From NCBI GenBank assembly GCA_902489215.1, contig CABTZE010000037.1:1-14865 (forward strand): a stretch of 14,865 nt of DNA, given 5' to 3'. Below are positions 12,136 to 14,865 of the stretch, in pieces. The translations under genes were made by a program, and so were the position numbers. The number at the start of each line of letters is the position of its first letter. Position 1 is the first letter of the stretch. Origin of the DNA: an uncultured Brevibacterium sp. GTDB lineage: Bacteria; Actinomycetota; Actinomycetes; Actinomycetales; Brevibacteriaceae. The notes beneath the pieces were generated by a model. It worked only from the letters and a program-made list of their open reading frames with translations. It had not been told where the DNA came from and made no database searches.

Positions 12136-14403
12136 CTATTTGAACCGAAGCAACCGCAGGCTGTTGAGCACAACAAACACTGAACTGAATGCCATGGCGG
12201 CCCCTGCGATCATGGGGTCGAGTTTGCCCGATACCGCAATGGGCACAGCCAGCACGTTGTAGATGAACGCCCAAAACAGGTTCTGCTTAATGCTGCGAAC
12301 AGTGCGGTGGGATAGGCGAATAGCCTGCGGAATCTGCTGTGGGTCCGAACGCATGAGTGTAATGTCCGAAGCTGCAATCGCAACATCGGTTCCCGTGCCC
12401 ATCGCTACGCCCAGATCCGCTCCGGCCAGGGCAGCGGCGTCATTGACTCCGTCGCCGACCATCGCAACACTGCGGCCTTCAGCCTGGAGGGCCTGAATGT
12501 GCGCGTACTTGTCCTCCGGCTTCACACCCGCGTGAACTTCGTCAATGCCGATGGCGTCAGCCACTGCCTGTGCGGACACCTGGTTGTCACCAGTGAGCAG
12601 AACAGCGCGCAGACCGAGTTCGTGCAGTTCGTCAATGGCAGGCTTGGCGGAGTCCTTGATTGTGTCGGCCACCCAAGCCCGGCCCCGAAATTCACCATCA
12701 ACCGCAACAGCAACCTCAGTCGCAGCCGGGTGGTCAGCAACCTCCGGGACAGAAACACCCTCGTCAGCCAGAAGCGCCGAGCTTCCAACGAGAACCTTGT
12801 GCCCATCAACTGTGGCAGTGATTCCGCCACCTGAGATGTTGGCAAAACCGGTGACTTCACGACTAACGGAAACAGGCGAATCTGAGCTAGCCTCCGCCTC
12901 GTCAATGTGGGAAGCGGCCTGGACAACAGCGCGGGCGATCGGGTGCTCGCTGGCACCCTCGGCAGCGGCGGCGAGCGTCAGATCGTCAGGTGCCAGATCG
13001 TGCGAAACCACCCGCATGCGGCCCTCGGTGACGGTGCCGGTCTTGTCCAGCACGACGGTGTCGAGCGTGCGGGCTGCCTCCATGGCCTCGGGCCCGGAGA
13101 CCAGAATGCCCAGCTGCGAACCGCGGCCGGACGACACCGCGAGCGCGGTCGGTGTGGCCAGCCCCAGCGCGCACGGGCAGGCGATGACGACGACCGTGAT
13201 CGCGGCGTGCAGGCCGTAAATCCAGTCGCCGCCGAAAATGCCCCACCCGAGCAGGGTGAGCACGGCGATGCCCAAAATCGTGGGCACGAAAACTGCGGAA
13301 ATCGAATCGGCAATGCGCTGCGCGGCAGGTTTGCCGGTTTGGGCGCGGGCAACTAGGCGGGACATCTCGGCAAGAGTGGTGTCCGAACCGACGCGATCGG
13401 CCCGCACCGTCAAAGTGCCCGAGGTGTTCATGGTTGCGCCCGTGACCTTCGAACCCTCGGTGACCTCGACGGGTGCGGATTCGCCTGTCAGCATGGATTC
13501 ATCAACGGCCGAAGCGCCGCCGACAACTGTGCCGTCAGCGGCAATTGTTTCGCCGGGGCGGACGCGGAAAACATCGCCCACACGCAGCTGATCAGCGGGG
13601 ATAGTGCGCTCAGTGACCCGTCCGTCAGCGTCGGTTTCAACCAGCAGCGCCTCTTTTGAGCCCAGGTTGATAAGTTCACGCAGCGCCTTCGTGGCATTCG
13701 ACTTGGCGCGGTGCTCCAGCACGCGCCCGGCCAGCAGGAACACTGTGACGGCGACGGCGGCCTCGAACCACACGTGCGCATTGTGCGGCAGAACCCAATT
13801 TCCGGCCGCCGCCTGCGCGAAAACAGTCCACAGCGAATACAGGGTCGCGGTGATGACACCCACTGAAATCAGGGTGTCCATTGTGGAGGAAAAACCGCGT
13901 GCGGCCTTGAACGCCGCCTCGTGGAACGGCCACGCACCCCACGTCACAACCGGCAGCGACAGCGCAAGAATCAGCCAGTGCCATCCCGGGAAATGCCACG
14001 ACATGACCATCGAAATGGCGATAACCGGGGCTCCGAGGATTGCGCTGACAATCAGGCGGGTACGGAAGCGGGAGGTGAGATCCGGCTCGTCTGCTGGGTC
14101 CTCAAAGGACTGCACCGACGCCCCGTAGCCGGTCTTTTCGACCACTGCGATGAGGTCCTCGTCGGTGACATCTGAGCTGACCTCGACGTGAGCCGAGTTC
14201 AGCGGCAGGTTGACCACCGCCTCGACCCCGTCAAGCCGGTTGAGTTTCTTCTGCACCCGTGACGAGCATGACGCGCACGTCATGCCGGTAATGGCAAGGT
14301 CGACTTCCCGAACTTGTGTTGCCGGGTTGTCAGGTGTTGCCGGCTGAGCTGACGAGGCGGAGCTTCCGACCGGGTCTGGACGTTCGGCTGGGGTGGGAGT
14401 CAT
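12136..14403 (-). CDS. copA: Cu(I)-exporting P1B-type ATPase CopA
   Basis: A 755-residue P-type ATPase that pumps Cu(I) out across the cytoplasmic membrane. In order: a Pro/Ala/Ser-rich N-terminus (1-30), one heavy-metal-associated domain with GMTCASC (Cys43, Cys46), TM helices, the actuator TGES (306-309), the TM6 metal site CPC (409-411), DKTGT with the phosphorylated Asp453, SEHP (485-488, nucleotide domain), GDGVND (650-655), and the last two helices with YN (715-716), then Met737 and SS (740-741). CPC plus YN plus MxxSS is the Cu(I) (P1B-1) signature. The ATG at 14403 is chosen because it overlaps the copZ stop as ATGA and precedes family homology; the frame stays open to 14811, but that part is the out-of-frame shadow of copZ. 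No CsoR or CueR regulator gene is in view. Confidence 0.96.
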   Translation of the reverse strand: MTPTPAERPDPVGSSASSAQPATPDNPATQVREVDLAITGMTCASCSSRVQKKLNRLDGVEAVVNLPLNSAHVEVSSDVTDEDLIAVVEKTGYGASVQSFEDPADEPDLTSRFRTRLIVSAILGAPVIAISMVMSWHFPGWHWLILALSLPVVTWGAWPFHEAAFKAARGFSSTMDTLISVGVITATLYSLWTVFAQAAAGNWVLPHNAHVWFEAAVAVTVFLLAGRVLEHRAKSNATKALRELINLGSKEALLVETDADGRVTERTIPADQLRVGDVFRVRPGETIAADGTVVGGASAVDESMLTGESAPVEVTEGSKVTGATMNTSGTLTVRADRVGSDTTLAEMSRLVARAQTGKPAAQRIADSISAVFVPTILGIAVLTLLGWGIFGGDWIYGLHAAITVVVIACPCALGLATPTALAVSSGRGSQLGILVSGPEAMEAARTLDTVVLDKTGTVTEGRMRVVSHDLAPDDLTLAAAAEGASEHPIARAVVQAASHIDEAEASSDSPVSVSREVTGFANISGGGITATVDGHKVLVGSSALLADEGVSVPEVADHPAATEVAVAVDGEFRGRAWVADTIKDSAKPAIDELHELGLRAVLLTGDNQVSAQAVADAIGIDEVHAGVKPEDKYAHIQALQAEGRSVAMVGDGVNDAAALAGADLGVAMGTGTDVAIAASDITLMRSDPQQIPQAIRLSHRTVRSIKQNLFWAFIYNVLAVPIAVSGKLDPMIAGAAMAFSSVFVVLNSLRLLRFK

Positions 14404-14615
14404 TTGACGATGGTGTAGCCGGCTTCGTCGATTGCGTCGTTGAGGTCGGCTTCGGCCAGCGGTGTGGCCGATTCGATGGTGACCGGCGAGATTCCGCCTT
14501 CGACGAGTTCCACGTTGACGGACTGCACGCCGTCGATTGCGCCGACTTCGTCCTTGACTGCATTGACGCAGTGGTTGCAGGTGAGGCCGGAAACGTTGAT
14601 GGTCGTCGTAGCCAT
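14400..14615 (-). CDS. copZ: Copper chaperone CopZ (heavy-metal-associated domain)
   Basis: A 71-residue cytosolic copper carrier consisting of one ferredoxin-like HMA domain with GLTCNHC (Cys13, Cys16) near the start, typical length for CopZ. It would hand Cu(I) to CopA, encoded directly downstream with a four-base overlap. A strong AGGAGG (complement of 14620-14625) lies four bases before the ATG. It is the first gene of the copper operon. Confidence 0.95.
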   Translation of the reverse strand: MATTTINVSGLTCNHCVNAVKDEVGAIDGVQSVNVELVEGGISPVTIESATPLAEADLNDAIDEAGYTIVK

Positions 14616-14830
14616 GAGCCCTCCTAAAATTCAGGCGATGCCGTGCGCGGCTTCGCCGTGGCATTGAGTTTCGGGTGCCCACCGAGTTGGCGTGTGTCGC
14701 CGGTTTGGCGGGCCTACCGGGGCAACGATGACACCCGCCAGAACATTCCATGCCTGAGGGAGGTTTGTGGCAGAACGCTGGTAGGTTTTTGTTCAGCACC
14801 GCCCTAAGCATCCGCCGGAGGTCACCGTCT
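14616..14830. other. Divergent intergenic region upstream of copZ
   Basis: These 215 bases hold no convincing gene. A copper-responsive operator is expected here, but I found no clear CsoR- or CueR-type dyad; the best is CCGGT (14700-14704) with ACCGG (14716-14720), arms of only five bases. A TTC-looped GC hairpin lies near 14645-14658. Confidence 0.4.
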
Positions 14831-14865
14831 ATGAATCTGGACCCGACTGATTGTCAGCGCAATCC
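14831..14865 (+). CDS. Start of an unidentified gene (partial)
   Basis: A good ribosome site GGAGGT (14817-14822) lies eight bases before an ATG that opens a frame reading MNLDPTDCQRN to the edge of the window. It is divergent from copZ. Eleven residues are too few to identify it, and it could be chance. Confidence 0.4.
   Translation, partial: MNLDPTDCQRN

Noticed and set aside
14404..14811. N-terminal extension of copA by about 136 residues
   Set aside because: It overlaps copZ in another frame, is Arg-rich without homology, and the ATGA overlap at 14400-14403 gives a natural start.

Overview
The window is G+C-rich bacterial DNA from an actinobacterium (class Actinomycetia). This rests on base composition, on gene families typical of that group, and on gene starts and overlaps of the usual actinobacterial kind. 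The families are an AlaA/AspC-type aminotransferase, a CseB/CseC-like two-component system, an MCR-type acyl-CoA racemase, a GH15 trehalase-like domain, and a Tat-exported Rieske lipoprotein. The genus cannot be fixed from the sequence. It reads as ordinary chromosome: no insertion sequence, phage gene, tRNA, rRNA or CRISPR array was seen.

Layout, left to right. (1) Positions 1-1560, minus strand: the 3'-truncated potassium pump gene kdpA, preceded by a 31-codon kdpF-like gene with a GTG start. An upstream region to about 1716 holds direct repeats, hairpins and a palindrome. (2) 1745-2971, minus: a class I aminotransferase. (3) 3123-4378, plus: two overlapping membrane-protein genes, a TRIC/UPF0126 cation channel-like protein and a DUF421 (YetF-like) protein. 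(4) 4525-8208, plus: three overlapping genes, namely a Tat/lipobox Rieske [2Fe-2S] protein, a six-helix HdeD/DUF308-like membrane protein, and an 885-residue fusion of trehalose-6-phosphate phosphatase with a GH15 glycosidase. (5) 8213-8304: a convergent intergenic region with a perfect 26-bp palindrome and a 30-bp-spaced repeat. (6) 8301-11637, minus: a CseC-like sensor kinase, a CseB-like response regulator with an unusually long linker, and upstream of them a family III CoA transferase/alpha-methylacyl-CoA racemase. (7) 11742-12014, plus: a small two-helix membrane protein that may be leaderless, followed by two large tandem hairpins that end it and the convergent copper operon. (8) 12136-14615, minus: copA and copZ, overlapping by ATGA. 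(9) 14831-14865: probably the first codons of an unidentified plus-strand gene with a good ribosome binding site.

Functionally much of the window concerns ion and envelope balance: K+ import (Kdp), a probable cation channel (TRIC), the osmolyte trehalose (OtsB-GH15), envelope stress sensing (CseBC-like) and copper export (CopZA). The most distinctive item is the OtsB-GH15 fusion, which on paper could take trehalose-6-phosphate through trehalose to glucose in one polypeptide, and its translational coupling to a Rieske lipoprotein and a membrane protein. I did not find a clearly new multi-gene system such as a defence island.
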